Assembly (NCBI GenBank): GCA_036244855.1
Contig: BQKZ01000341.1
Location: forward strand, 88,942-152,941
Length of the DNA: 64,000 nucleotides
Source of the DNA: Temnopleurus reevesii
Lineage: Eukaryota; Echinodermata; Echinoidea; Temnopleuroida; Temnopleuridae
Reading direction: 5' to 3'
In this document: positions 1 to 13,195 of the stretch, one piece after another
How positions within the stretch are numbered: the first letter of the stretch is position 1
Layout: each line of letters opens with the position of its first letter
The notes under the pieces: model-generated
Databases searched by the model: none
Told to the model about the DNA's origin: nothing
What the model saw: the letters and a program-made list of their open reading frames with translations, nothing else
Made by a program: the position numbers and the translations under genes

Positions 1-179
1 TTTAACCCCTTTCATCCATCCACCGCCCGACCACGGGAGGAGCGTCGGAAACAGAGTGATGCTTTGGTGTTTGGTAAAAGGAGAGATCAGAAATGCAGTC
101 CAAAGGTTACGCAGGGAAGCCGGTCAACGTATTCATAACAAAACAGAGCTTGGGTGATATGTATGCATGTGTCATGATT
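1..179. other. unassigned sequence at window start
   Basis: Unique-looking, moderately GC-rich sequence with no frame or repeat that I recognise. It is probably part of the 5' intron or the upstream region of the SIK gene, because no kinase N-lobe exon was found between here and 9980. Confidence 0.3.
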
Positions 180-809
180 AAGAAATGTGGTCCTTCTCCT
201 TCTCTTTCTCTCTCTCTTTCACTCTCCCACTTGTTTTCTTTTCCTAACCTTCTTTAATCTTTACTAGTTATGTTAGCCTTTGTATGTTGTAATGTACTGA
301 ATCTCTCTTTATTATCAGTTTATCCCCACTCTCTGACTTTCATCCTCAGCCCCTCCTATTATCTGCCCTACCATTACCCTCAACCTTTATCATCATACTC
401 TCTCTCTTTCAAACCTTTTTATTTTATCCTCGTCCACTCTCCTCCCTTCATCTCTCTCTTCTTCTCTTACCCTCACTCCTTCCCAATCTTGTTTTCTTCC
501 CTCCCTTCATTCTCTCTTTCTCTTCCCTCACCCCGCCTCTTTTTCTCTCTCCCCACCCCACCGCCTCTCTCTCCCCTTCTCTCTCTTATTGACACCCCTC
601 CATTTTACATTCACTCACTCCTTCACCCTCTCCTCCTTTACCCCTCCCTCTCTCTCTCTCTCTACATGTATCTCCCTTACTCACTCTCTCTTTCTCTCTT
701 CCCCTTCTTCCCCTCTCTCTCTCCCTCTCCCCCTCTCTCTCCATTTCCCCTCTCTCCACCCCTCTCTCCCCTTCTCTTCCCCTCTCTCCCCTTCTCTCCC
801 CCTCTCTCT

Positions 810-852
<43 letters not shown>

Positions 853-860
853 GACGCCCC
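180..860. repeat. pyrimidine-rich low-complexity tract ending in (TC)n
   Basis: About 680 bases made almost only of C and T on the + strand, ending in a pure TC dinucleotide run near 808-848. The long Ser/Leu/Pro-rich frames through it are compositional and are not genes. Confidence 0.9.
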
Positions 861-1035
861 TCCATCTGAATGGTAGGAGGATTCCATGAGGACCTGCCAT
901 GTCCGGAATCTCTGGCATCTACGTTGAGACATCCGGCCCTGACACACATACTACCCCCTTCATACTCTACGAATAAGACCCCATCTTATGACTTGACTTG
1001 GATGATTTTGAAGCCTTTGGTTTTATTGGAGATGT

Positions 1036-1290
1036 CATGTGATGTAGTGGTTCTGACTCTCGCCTTTCGACACAAGGGTCGTAGGTTCGAATCCCACCCA
1101 TGGGAAAATTATACACATTGTACTGCACTTTACCCAGGTGAGGTGAATGGGTACCGGAAGAATTTCCTTGAATGCAGTGAGTGCTGAATGGTAGCCATGC
1201 TATAGGCGGGTAGTAATGCACAGAGCGCTTATAAACACTTCGTATTAAACGCTTTATAAATGTTGTGTATCATTATTGTTATTATTATTT
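1036..1290 (+). mobile_element. tRNA-derived SINE, family 1
   Basis: The head has a tRNA-like promoter: GTAGTGGTTCTGACTC as the A-box region and GGTTCGAATCC as the B box. The body has CAGGTGAGGTGAATGGGTAC, then a GCGCTTATAAA-type end and an ATT-rich tail. Further copies lie at 27941-28223, 33930-34192 (reverse) and 58586-58895. Confidence 0.85.
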
Positions 1291-1384
1291 ACATTTTGCC
1301 CAAATGCAGCCTACATAACGTGTGAATACCTTTACACATTTATAGAGTGCTTGCTATATTGTTTGGTGTCCTCAAATTTGAGCC

Positions 1385-1480
1385 CGTTTTCAGAAATAAT
1401 AATAATAATGCTAATGATAATACATATCATTTATTTGGCGCGTAATATAGACGTTTCTAAGCGACATGTAAAGAGCTAAT
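1385..1480 (-). mobile_element. SINE 3' fragment
   Basis: An AAT-rich run followed by a segment resembling the reverse complement of the 3' end of the family 1 SINEs (CATTTATTTGGCGCG...TTTCTAAGCGACATG). No tRNA-like head was found, so it is a fragment. Confidence 0.5.
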
Positions 1481-1535
1481 AGACATATGTAGGTGGATCA
1501 TATTCAATTTTTTTTATTTATTCGTCTTTTGCATT

Positions 1536-1648
1536 ACTGGTTCTAAACAATCAAGTCTGTTCATGGGGTATAACCTGAAGTTATCCAAGTAGCAGTCTAG
1601 GGCAGGGCGTATGTACTGTTACACTGTGGCAAATTGTTTAGAACCAGG
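1536..1648. mobile_element. small inverted-repeat element
   Basis: A short segment bounded by TGGTTCTAAACAAT and its exact reverse complement ATTGTTTAGAACCA, about 110 bp in total. It is MITE-like in shape. No coding capacity, and no second copy was noticed. Confidence 0.55.
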
Positions 1649-2029
1649 AGTTACAATAGGTGGACTTGGGTAAACTCTCTCCTTTATCATGAGGTCATCA
1701 TTGGAACCATGATCTACAATCCTAAAAAAAACAGGTCTCGAGGTAACAACATCAGGGGAAGATTACGCAATGTCTCATCGTGGAGAGAGCATGCTCCATC
1801 GGAGACGGTGCATCGAGGTGTGCTGCACTTCTGTTAAGATGGGGTTCGTTGTAACTCCAAATGGTTTAATAAACTAATTATGGAGTATTACCCTAGCTTT
1901 CTTACTTCAAAGTTACCACAATAAGAAAAGGTTAGGGTCTATCAAAATGTGTTCCAAGTTAGAGCAGAGGTTGACATTTCAGATGTGAAATGGTGCAAAG
2001 GTCTTGAGACCACAGGATGGCATGCTCAT

Positions 2030-3545
2030 CAGATGACGTACTGCGATGACATGCATGGCGGCCATCAGTGACCCAATTCACTATCCAAGGTTCACCCTCC
2101 TTTCTTGCTTTCGTTGGTTCAAGTTCTTACTGCATTTTCTTCTTTAGAGATGATTTTCTTCTAATACTTTAGTTTCAATTGGAACTTTATGTAGGCCAAC
2201 ATATGACAACATGAATATCTCCCATGTCACGAAGAAATAGCATGTATCTAATAGAATTCTTACTCTACACTGTATATTACAATGCAATATCATAAGATGA
2301 CTACTACTTCTACTGCGATGACATGCATGGCGACCGTTACTGACCCATTTCAAGGTCCACCCTCCTTTCTTGCTTTCAGTGGGTTCAAGTTCTTACTGCA
2401 TTTTCTTCTTTAGAGATGATTTTCTTCAAATACTTTAGTTTCAATTGGAACTTTATGTAGGCCAACATATGACAACATGAATATCTCCCATGTCACGAAG
2501 AAATAGCATGTATCTAATAGAATTCTTACTCTACACTGTATATTACAATGCAATATCATAAGATGACTACTACTTCTACTGCAATGACATGCATGGCGAC
2601 CGTTACTGACCCATTTCACTATCCAAGGTTCACCCTCCTTTCTTGCTTTCGTTGGTTCAAGTTCTTACTGCATTTTCTTCTTTAATTAGAGATGATTTCT
2701 AATTTTCTTCAAATTCTCTGGTTTCAATAGGGACTTTATGTAGGTCAAAAAAAGACAACATGAATATCTCCCATGTCATGAAGAAATAGCATGTATCTAA
2801 TAGAATTCTTACTCTACACTGTATATTACAATGCAATATCATAAGATGACTACTACTTCTACTGCAATGACATGCATGGCGACCGTTACTGACCCATTTC
2901 ACTATCCAAGGTTCACCCTCCTTTCTTGCTTTCGTTGGTTCAAGTTCTTACTGCATTTTCTTCTTTAATTAGAGATGATTTCTAATTTTCTTCAAATTCT
3001 CTGGTTTCAATAGGGACTTTATGTAGGTCAATACACGACAACATGAATATCTCCCATGTCATGAAGAAATAGCATGTATCTAATAGAATTCTTACTCTAC
3101 ACTGTATATTACAATGCAATATCATAAGATGACTACTACTTCTACTGCGATGACATGCATGGTGGCCGTCAGTGACCCAATTCACTATTCAAGGTTCACC
3201 CTCCTTTCTTGCTTTCGTTAGTTCAAGTTCTTACTGCATTTTCTTCTTTAGAGATGATTTCTTATTTTCTTCAAATTCTTTGGTTTCAATAGGAACTTTA
3301 TGTAGGTCAACATATGACAACCTGAATATCTCCCATGTCATGAAGAAATGGCATGTTTCTATAATAGAATTCTTACTCTACACTGTATATGCAATATCAT
3401 AAGATGACTACTATACTTCTACTGCGGTGACATGCATGGCGGCCATTACTGACCCAATTCGCTTTCCACGGTTCACCCTCCTTTCTTGCTTTCAGTCGGT
3501 TCAAGTTCTTACTTTATTTTCTTCTTTAAAGAGGAACTTCACCCA
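2030..3545. repeat. tandem array, 265-283 bp unit, about five copies
   Basis: Successive copies begin with CACCCTCCTTTCTTGC at 2093, 2358, 2631, 2914, 3197 and 3474, the last one truncated. Spacings are 265, 273, 283, 283 and 277. Copies differ by point changes and a small insertion (TTAATTAGAGATGATTTCTA), shared by the third and fourth copies. The 67-69-codon reverse-strand frames that recur inside it are by-products of the repetition, not genes. Confidence 0.95.
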
Positions 3546-3584
3546 GACATTGCTGTGCTCTGATTTGTGATGTGATTTTGCATT

Positions 3585-3990
3585 GTTAAAGGTAGAATAC
3601 TTCTTTTGCAGCCTAAAATTTGACATTCCAAGATTGTTGTGTTATGTTGAAGAGTACTAAATGTTAGAACTTATCACCTAAAATTTGACTTTCCAAGATT
3701 GTTGTGTTATGTTGAAGAGTACTAAATGTTAGAACTTATCACCAATCAATTAGGCACAAAGATTGGTCTTGATAGGCGCATTTATATTTATTCCAATAAT
3801 AATTCTTCTATTCGGGCCTCGAATTAATGGACCGTGCGTTCAAAATTCAAAACAGCCGTTAACCCCTCGTTGACCAATAGCGCAAGAGTCTCTCTCAGTT
3901 ATTTTGGCATATCTGAGGTACACAACAAGTTGAAACTTATGTAAGCATAACCATAATGTGGGCAAATGTAGTTTTCTACCTTTAAAGAAG
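3585..3990. mobile_element. possible inverted-repeat element with an internal 65-bp duplication
   Basis: Ends TTAAAGGTAGAA (left) and TTCTACCTTTAA (right) are complementary, so this could be a MITE. Inside, a 65-bp unit ending in TTAGAACTTATCACC occurs twice in tandem, about 3613-3745. The true left end is ambiguous, because CTTCTTTAAAG also occurs at about 3521. Confidence 0.4.
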
Positions 3991-4282
3991 GCCTTTAACT
4001 ATATATCTAATATAATTACAAACCTGTATTAATTCTATGGAAAGTAAATGGTGATGTTCAAGGGATTTCCCCCATCGTTTCTTGGGAAACCGCCACCATG
4101 CTTCATTCTAAACCTCAAGATCAATAAATTTAATACAGATAAGTGTACACTCTCATATGAATGATTCAATTCACGATTTGATGCAGGCTTTGGAGCAGTG
4201 GGTAAATGTTCTTACCGCAGCTTTTGCTACGAGGTACATATACATCTTTTCTGGGAATAAGAGATCCTGTTTGAGAAGAAGG

Positions 4283-4565
4283 GTATATAATTTCATAAAT
4301 GAGGGGGCCAGTTTCATGACAAATTTGGTGTCCCAGTTATGTTGGTAACCAACATCCTTTTTTAGCCCTTTGGGCTTGGTGAAGATGTAAATACTGCGAG
4401 CATGTAGGGATAAGATAATGGATTTACATTACAATCGGATTAAAATCTCATTTCACTATTTGTATTTTCACCAAGCCCTCTGAGCCGTGTAAACGATGTG
4501 GGTTACTGTTGTAACTGGGACACCGAAAATGTCACAAATTGGACCCCTCATATATGGAATTACCC
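4283..4565. mobile_element. imperfect hairpin element (MITE-like)
   Basis: The arms are complementary over about 110 bp. Matching landmarks are GGTGTCCCAGTTA on the left against TAACTGGGACACC on the right, and GGGCTTGGTGAA against TTCACCAAGCCC. There is no open frame. Confidence 0.65.
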
Positions 4566-4764
4566 AGAACCAGCATTTCCTTATCCCAATCTAGACAGAA
4601 GATATGGCCAGTGAGAAAGAGAAATAAATTTGGTCCGGGGTGAAAGGATAGTTCAGGGTTTGTAGTGGTCATGGGTTAATTTTTGCATGTGGGAGAAAGG
4701 TATATGGATGAAAGCTACTATTTTCCCTGCACTGCAGTTCCAGCAAGTAGGCAAGATATAGACA

Positions 4765-5565
4765 GTAAATGTTCTTATTAAATTTTCAAGATACCTTGCC
4801 AAGCACTTGGCATCCAGGGGTGTGCAATTTAACTGCTACGTTGTGTCCATCTATGTGTGAACAGTCTCATTTGCCGCTGCACTGCAACTCCAACATAATT
4901 ATATTCAGTCTTTTTAATGTTACATGTTACATTCCTGTTATATGTAGCTAACATATATATAGGCAAGATGTAGACTTCAATGCTTGCTAAAGATCGTGAA
5001 TGTTAATAATTTTGTAGACCCCTAGCTAAGCACGTGCCATCCAGGGGCGTGCATTTGAACTCCTACGTTGTGCCCATCTATGGGTGAACAGTCTCATTTG
5101 CCGCTGCACTGCAACTCTGACAAATACTTAATTGTATTCAGTCTTTTTTTGGTCACATTTTACATTCCTGTTACATGTAGCTAATGTACATGTTGGCAAG
5201 ATGTGAACTTCAATGCTTGCTAAAGATCGTGAATGTTAATAATTTTTAGACCCCTAGCTAAGCACGTGCCATCGAGGGGCGTACATTTGAACTCCTACGT
5301 TGTGTGCATCTATGTGTGAAGGGTCTTATTTGCAGCTACACTGTAACTCTGACAAATACTGAGTTATGATAAGTCTTTTTTAATGTCATTTCTGCTACAT
5401 GTAGCTAACTTATATGTTGGCAAGATGTAGACTTCAATGCTTGCTAAAGATTGTGAATGTTAATAATTTTTTAGACCCCTAGCTAAGCATGTGCCATTCA
5501 GGGGCGGGCATTTGAATTCCTACAATGTGTGAAGGGTCTTATTTGCCCCTACATCACATCAAGAC
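4765..5565. repeat. tandem array, about 230-bp unit, three to four copies
   Basis: Copies share GACCCCTAGCTAAGCACGTG, TGGCAAGATGTAGACTTCAA and CTTGCTAAAGATCGTGAATG. The junction motif near GCCATCCAGGGGCG recurs at about 4808, 5037, 5269 and 5491. Divergence increases toward the right end. It is distinct from the 2.0-3.5 kb array. Confidence 0.9.
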
Positions 5566-5634
5566 TTTCTTGAGTTACACCAGTGTTCAGTTCATGTTAA
5601 TTGATGCATGGAGAATGGTAGGTGGTTGAGATGC

Positions 5635-6148
5635 TTTTAAAGCCCAAGTATAGTTTTGGTAAAGATGAAGAAATGTGAATTTGGGGGATGTTTATCATGA
5701 CATGTAATTTCTATACACATTTTTAGACCATAGCATATTTTTTTATGAACTGATTCTTTTGAAAATTTGAATTTGACCGTTAAATCATATTTAGCGCCCT
5801 CTCTTGATTATAGTATTATTTTGCTCGTTATCGAGCATATTTCCAGGACTTGACAATATGGTGATATATAGAGATATACACAACAATTAAATTCCTAAAT
5901 TTTCATCCAATTCTGAGCATGAAAAGTTGTCCTTTATCAAGAAAGAAAATATTGAAATAGCGTGGTGAAGCACCAGGCTATAAGAATTTGCACATTTTAG
6001 GTGATAGCTTTTCCAAAACTTGTTCATTGTTCGCACAATTTTTTGTGCAATATGTTTATGATACTATATTTCATTTCATATAGATTAGAAGACAAAATCT
6101 GGTGATGAAAATATTCGCTTTTACCAAAACTGTACTTGGGCTTTAAAG
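5635..6148. mobile_element. MITE-like element with about 28-bp terminal inverted repeats
   Basis: The left end TTTAAAGCCCAAGTATAGTT, continuing TTGGTAAA, is matched at the right end by TTTACCAAAACTGTACTTGG, continuing GCTTTAAA, with a single difference. About 514 bp, AT-rich, no coding frame. Confidence 0.75.
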
Positions 6149-6489
6149 TCATTGCTCTCTTCACTATGTGCAGAAGGGACAAAGAAATTGGACAAAGTGA
6201 ACAACTTCCATTCAAGCCTTCACAATAGTTTCATTAACATAGAAGAAAGTAGGTTCCATTTCTAATCACCAAATAGGTGCAACACCAGTTAGACATTTCT
6301 CCACCAAATAAGAGGGAAGGAAATTTCTTTTCTATGCAAATAGCTAATGTGAATGGTGGAATAGATTTTTTTTTTTTTTTTTCCTCATTCCCTTTTTTCT
6401 GCTCACATTGCTTTCTCCCATCTTGATTTTTCATTGTTGTCATCTTCATTGTTATTTTTAAAAATTATTATTGCTTTTTTCGCAAGGCT

Positions 6490-6870
6490 CTCTCTATGAC
6501 ATTTTTTTGTGTTTTGTATTTTCTTTCCCTCTGTATCTCCAAAGGAAGACCGTGGATAGATGTATTTCTTACTCTTTTTTATAAAATACTTTGCCGTGTG
6601 GTGCATGGTTCTAGAACTGGTTTTGTGTTTTCTTTCCCTCTGTATCTCCAAAAGAAGACCCTGCATGAGTAAACAAATCTCTTTCTTTTTTTTTTATAAG
6701 ATATCTTGCCGTATGGTGGATGGTTCTAGAAATTTGCAATATTTTGCATATTTCTGGTTTTGTGTTTTCCTTCCCTCTGTATCTCCAAAAGAAGACCCTG
6801 AGTAAACGAATCTCTTTCTTTTTTTTATAATATATTTTGCCACATGGTGGTGGATGGTTCTAGAAATATG
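6490..6870. repeat. tandem repeat, about 120-130-bp unit, three copies
   Basis: Each copy carries TTTCCCTCTGTATCTCCAAA, then GAAGACC, a T run, a KATATTTTGCC-like stretch and GGTTCTAGAA. Copies start near 6510, 6625 and 6765. Confidence 0.85.
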
Positions 6871-7471
6871 CAATATATTGCAAGTTTATGTTGATTGGCA
6901 CTGATGGGCACATACCAAACAAAATCCTCCATTATGTGTTGAGATTTAATACGAAAGGACATGCCTATTTCTATTTTCAACTGATTTGCAATTGATTTGC
7001 AACTTTCTAGTCTAAGCCTATACTCGGTTCATGTTTCTCTTTCTTTTCTCTGTCGCCAAACATTCTCCAATTATCCACTTCACCCAACGCATTGACAAAG
7101 CCAATATCTGTTCTCTTGACTTGGATGCAGAAGGGGGAACAATATCTTGTTAAATTCAAGAGTCCGTCATTTCCTTGATATGTGTAGGTGTTGCGATGTT
7201 TTTTCGCCCTGGATGACATTTTAGTTCTTTTGATGCAGCATCAAGAGAAAAACGACTGATGTATTTTAATCCAGGGCAGGTCAAAACTGATACATACTAG
7301 TAAATTTTATTACAAATATTTAGTGTTCCGCAAAAGTGTCTAGCCATGACTTTCTTATGAGGCATAAAAATTGATAGGTTGCCCCCAGCCTCTCCACTAT
7401 TTCACAGCCCCTTAATTTTGTTACAACCCTCCCCAATACCCTCATCCAGTCATCCCCTCATTCTCTGTCGT

Positions 7472-7676
7472 GATACTGTATAAGCCAATATTTTAGCGTA
7501 CATATATTTTCGCGATTTCGGACCAGTTTGACACATTGACGTGTTGATATTTTCACGTTTTTGACAGTGTTTGTACACAAATGATGCATCCTACAGAGTG
7601 GATATTTTTGTAAGGCCAAAACCGCGAAATTAGCGAAAATAAAACCACCGCAAAAATTTCAGCTTTCACAGTATCT
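7472..7676. mobile_element. MITE family C, copy 1
   Basis: The terminal GATACTGTATAAGC is complementary to the right end GCTTTCACAGTATC, and internal motifs TTCGCG/CGCGAA also pair. A diverged second copy lies at about 24054-24237. Confidence 0.7.
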
Positions 7677-7704
7677 GATATGTTTGGTTTAATCAATATT
7701 AACA

Positions 7705-7940
7705 GACTACTGTCCAGTTAAGGAATCTGTGTACTAATAGCACCCATCTCGGCACATCCCCTTGCCCTGAACACACAGGGACGAAACATATTTCAATCCC
7801 AGAGTCCCAAATACGTGCCTTATAATCAGAGAGGCATGCAAGACTCTGTGATTGAGCACTGTGTAGTTCCTGTATGTGAGAATGTGCAGATATGGGTGCC
7901 ATTAGAACACAGAGTGCTCAACTGTACTAAGCAGACTGTA
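7705..7940. mobile_element. degenerate hairpin element, relative of the 13196-13464 palindrome
   Basis: Shares CTGTCCAGTTAAGGA...GTGTACTAATAGCACCCA and ...CCAGAGTCC with the near-perfect palindrome at 13196-13464, in the same order. The arms have decayed here. Confidence 0.65.
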
Positions 7941-7944
7941 GCAT

Positions 7945-9148
7945 TGACACCTTACCTAGGTTTGACCTTCTATGACCTTTTGTCCTCAATTGGGGTCACC
8001 TTTCAGGCATTCCATTGCCTAGTTTAGTGGGCTCGTCCAAGGCCTCTCGCTAGTCTTTCAAAGCAGACTCATACATAAGACCGTGCTGTTATTTCATCCT
8101 AAACGATGCAACGTCTCTGTATTATAGGTATCTCTAATTGGTATCATTAATTGATTTTCATAGAACATGCACTTTACTTTTGACAAGGCAATTTGGTTAG
8201 TCTCAAAGTTAAGTCTTTTTGACAGGTTAGCAAAATAAAGGGTCTTCTCTGTAGACTAAGCTAGATTACATCATTGAATCTGGATGTCTGGAAGACACAG
8301 ATAGTCTGTGATTGTAAACAAGATTGATTATGCATTACATCATGTTTATTCATAAGATTGATTAATATTCATAAGCAGGAGCATACTGGCTATACAATTC
8401 CATTTTGGTATTGATTGTGGCTATGAATATATCATCACTTTGAATATCTCAGAGATGAAAACCATTCTAGAATATGCATGAGGAAAAATTAAAATGTGAG
8501 TGAAAACAAAACAAAACAGTGAAAGAATAATGACAACAGTTACATGTTCCATGCCCTCAGCCATTTACTTTTCCCGAATTTCATGCAGTTTGTATCTCTA
8601 TGAAGAATGCCTTGAATTCTGATGGAAATATACCTGAGCAATGCAGATTTTTGAACAATTGGCAACTCTGTATTTATTCCTGTCATTCACTGATATTATG
8701 CCACTTTGATGAAGACTAGAAATAGCCTAAATTATAACAAATGTGTATCGATTCTGCCTTGGAGATGAGAAAAAGCGACAAGAAATTATTTCTTTTTATT
8801 GTAAATGGAAAAGATTTGGCCATCAGAAAGGCCTACATTGACTTCAATATATTTGAAAATTAAAAATGTCCATGGAAGTAGTGATCTAATTTCTCAATAA
8901 TTTTTCTTGTCTGGTTCCCCACTTCCTTTCAATCTCCTGCTTTTCATGAGTTACTCCATTCATACAGATTTTTTTTCTTTGTATGAATGTTTGATTTATG
9001 CACATTGAGGTCAGGGCGTGATACAGTTTTTTCATGACCTACAAACTGCATTAACTTTGAGACATTACTAATGGCTTAGTACGTTTTGAGTTGTTATATT
9101 TTTAATTGAATAACCTCCATGCCATGTCCTTAGTGCCTAATGTAAGCC
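7945..9148. other. intronic or upstream sequence without recognised features
   Basis: AT-rich, no sustained frame, no N-lobe kinase exon and no clear repeat boundary. Most likely an intron of the SIK gene. Confidence 0.4.
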
Positions 9149-9189
9149 CAAACTGTTTATCAATATGAAAATGAAAATTATGATAATAT

Positions 9190-9425
9190 CATTTATATGG
9201 TGCGGTGCTAAAATTAAAAGTGCTTCTACATGTTAGTACTATATTACATTATTACTCCGGTATAACATGGCTACCTTATTTGGTGCCTAACTGCTATCAA
9301 GGAATTTCTTTCTGCCAGTTCCCATTGACGTCACCAGGGTTGAATGCAGCAAATTGAGGATACATTTCTTGCTGAAGAAAATAAATGTCCTGGATGGGAT
9401 TCTAACTGCGACCCTCTGTATTTGT
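9190..9425 (-). mobile_element. degenerate SINE, reverse orientation
   Basis: Reads as a decayed family 1 SINE in reverse: TTATATGGTGC...GCTTCTA, AACATGGCTACC, CAAGGAATTTCTTTCTGCCA, then TTCTTGCTGAAGAAA and a GGATTCTAACTGCGACCCTC remnant of the tRNA head. The duplicated segment carries a second copy at 10192-10412. Confidence 0.7.
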
Positions 9426-9801
9426 ATTTTTATCTGTTATTGTTGTTGTTATTGCTGTGTGTTTTTTGTAATTCATATTTTATTAATCCAAATATACTCA
9501 ACATAGTTTAAATAACATAGAAATAATCAAACATAATATAACACAGAAAATAACAAGTTGCTGTTGTTGTTCTTCTTCTTATCCTTCTGCTTGACTATGA
9601 TCATCCTCTTCTTTTTTATTTCTTTATAGACATTATGCAGGCATTCTATGTGGGCCCTTTAAAGAAAAACTACACATTCAACATGATTTCTACCTATTCT
9701 ATCGTCTATCTCTCCTTATTATCCAGAATAATTAGACATAAATGGCTGAATATTGACTCCTCTAAATGTTTTTCTCCTACAGTTTTCTCCTTTTATTCTA
9801 A

Positions 9802-10113
<312 letters not shown>

Positions 10114-10156
10114 TGAATGCCTGATCACATAGAAACCCTTCAGAAAGAGAGAGGGN

Positions 10157-11112
<956 letters not shown>

Positions 11113-11475
11113 AGGAGAGAAGGATTGACTGAGTAGGAATATTTCCACAGATTAAGTTTGTTACTTTGTAATAATTAATGTTGTCTGCAAAGTGGTGAGG
11201 ACAAGAACAAGATAAAGGATAAGAAAGAGAGAAGAGAATAAGTTGAAGAAGTTGAAGGAGTAGAAGGAGGAGGAGGAGGAGGAGGAGAAGAAGGAGAAGG
11301 AGGAGACAAAGAAGAAGGAGAAAAAGGAGAAGGAGAAGAAAAAGAAGGAGAAGCAAAAGAATGAGAAGAAAGAAGAAAAGGACAATTTTGAGAGGAAGAA
11401 AGAAGAAAAGAGAGGAACAAAATAGGAAGAAGGAAGTGAATGATAAGCAGAATGATAAGGAATATAGATGCAGCG
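11113..11475. repeat. purine-rich (GGA/GAA) low-complexity tract
   Basis: About 360 bases, nearly all A and G on the + strand, with GGAGGA and GAAGAA runs. The reverse-strand Ser/Phe/Leu frames here are compositional. Confidence 0.9.
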
Positions 11476-11639
11476 AAGGAGATAAAGATTGTCAATAGCA
11501 ACGTACAGAACTCATCTCACACGTGCCAATAGACTCCCGTTGCCTTCCATTGACGTCAACGGAGCAGGTACGTTAGCAACCGAGGCTTGCCTTTTGTCGT
11601 GGCGTGAAAGCGTTGGCCTAATTACTAAGCAGATGCTCT

Positions 11640-11996
11640 ACCCCCTTCTCCTTATCTCTCTTTCTCTCTTAGTTTTGCTCGTCGTCTCTCTCTGTATCTT
11701 GCCAGATCAGTCACTCTATCTTTCTTGCCCTCTCTCGCCCTCTCTCTTCCCCCCAATTTCTCTCTCTCTCTTTCTTTCTCTCGCTCTCTCTCTCTCTCTA
11801 TACCCCTCTCTCTCTCTTTCTCCCTCTCTCTCTTTCTCCCTCTCCCTCCCCTGTCTCTCCTTCTCTTTTCTACTCTCTCCCTTCCCTTCTCTCTCTCTCT
11901 CCATCTCTCTCTTTATCTTTCTCTCACTCTCTCTTTCTCTCCCTCTCTTTCTCTCTCTCTTTCTCTCTTTCTCTATCTCTCTGTCTCTTTCTGTTG
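11640..11996. repeat. pyrimidine-rich (TCTC) low-complexity tract
   Basis: CT-rich intron sequence with many TCTCTC blocks. Frames across it code only for Ser/Leu/Pro/Phe runs and are not genes. Confidence 0.9.
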
Positions 11997-12439
11997 GTTT
12001 CTACCAACCTCATGTGGTCCAATTATGCCAGTGTTTAATTGTCTTTTCCTTCCTTTTTATTTTTAAACAATTCTGTGCCTAGATTAGTTCCTATTTGAGA
12101 AAGAATGATGGAGGACTAAACTATAGCATGCTCTGTCTGTCCCACAAACCACACCACTAGTCTGCCATCTTAGGTAGATTCCACTGCCATTTTAGGAAGT
12201 TCCGTCCTCATTTTTGTCGTCCTCATTTTTTCATTTTTAATCTTGGTGTGAGGAGCAGACATGCATGCATTTTTCTCACCCCATGTGCTAACATCCATGT
12301 ATCTCTCGCATAATATTATCTACCGAGGCAGTGGTGTAGTGAGTGAATGCCTGTGGATATGACAGCTAGAAGGTGTGCATATATTAAGCCATGGTACCCA
12401 ACAGAACTTTTATAGTGCCAATATAACTTCACCATCAAG

Positions 12440-12966
12440 ACCAGCAATACCATTATCATGATCACTGTTATCATCATCATCATCATCACTATTATCACCA
12501 TCATCTTTGCCTTTATCATCATCACCATCATCATCGCCATTGCCATTATCGCCATTGCCATTATCATCATAAATACAAATCATCATTGTGTAAAAATCAT
12601 TGCTATTATTTCCATCATCACTATCATTTTCATCATCATCATCATTATCAGCATTGTCATCATTAACATCATCATCATCATCATCATCATCATTATCATC
12701 ATCTTCATCATCATCATCATCATCATCATCATTTTCACTGTCAGCATTACAGTCATCATCATCACCATCATCTTTGTCATCATCACCATCATCATCACCA
12801 TCATCATCACCATCATCACCATCATTATCATCATCATTATCATCATCACCATCATCATCATCATCATTATCATCATCTTCATCATTATCATCATTGTCAC
12901 CACTATCATCATCATCACCATCATTATCACCATCACTATCAGCATTACAATCACCATCACCATCAC

Positions 12967-13032
<66 letters not shown>

Positions 13033-13033
13033 T
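12440..13033. repeat. long imperfect (ATC)n trinucleotide repeat
   Basis: Nearly 600 bases of CAT/ATC triplets with scattered CAC, CAG and ATT variants; the last 80 bases are almost pure. Every frame is open on both strands (poly-Asp, poly-Met, poly-Ser, poly-Ile), which is expected from the repeat and no evidence of a gene. Confidence 0.95.
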
Positions 13034-13195
13034 TTGAATACACAATTGAAGAGTCATTGATGATATTGACAGGTGACTTTACCAAATCAATTTATTCTCA
13101 AACTGAACACAGTAATCTATCCATATCCTTTGTGTTCATCATATCCAAAGTAATCAACCCCCCTCTTTCCTATAGACCGACATCCTGTCAAATAA

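Noticed and set aside
1036..1100. Possible tRNA gene
   Set aside because: A and B boxes are present, but no cloverleaf with a matching acceptor stem closes. The unit recurs with a common body and tail, so it is a SINE.
2144..3185. Four similar 67-69-codon reverse-strand frames
   Set aside because: They are copies of one frame in a tandem repeat. It decays between copies with no sign of coding constraint.
2030..5565. CRISPR-like direct repeats
   Set aside because: The units are 230-280 bp without spacers, and the genome is clearly eukaryotic.
11489..12082. 197-codon frame in an intron of the kinase gene
   Set aside because: The second half is TCTC repeat and the first half has no recognisable motif.
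12410..13057. Open frames of 150-215 codons on both strands (poly-Asp, poly-Met, poly-Ser, poly-Ile)
   Set aside because: They are the direct product of the ATC trinucleotide repeat, with no start context or splice support.
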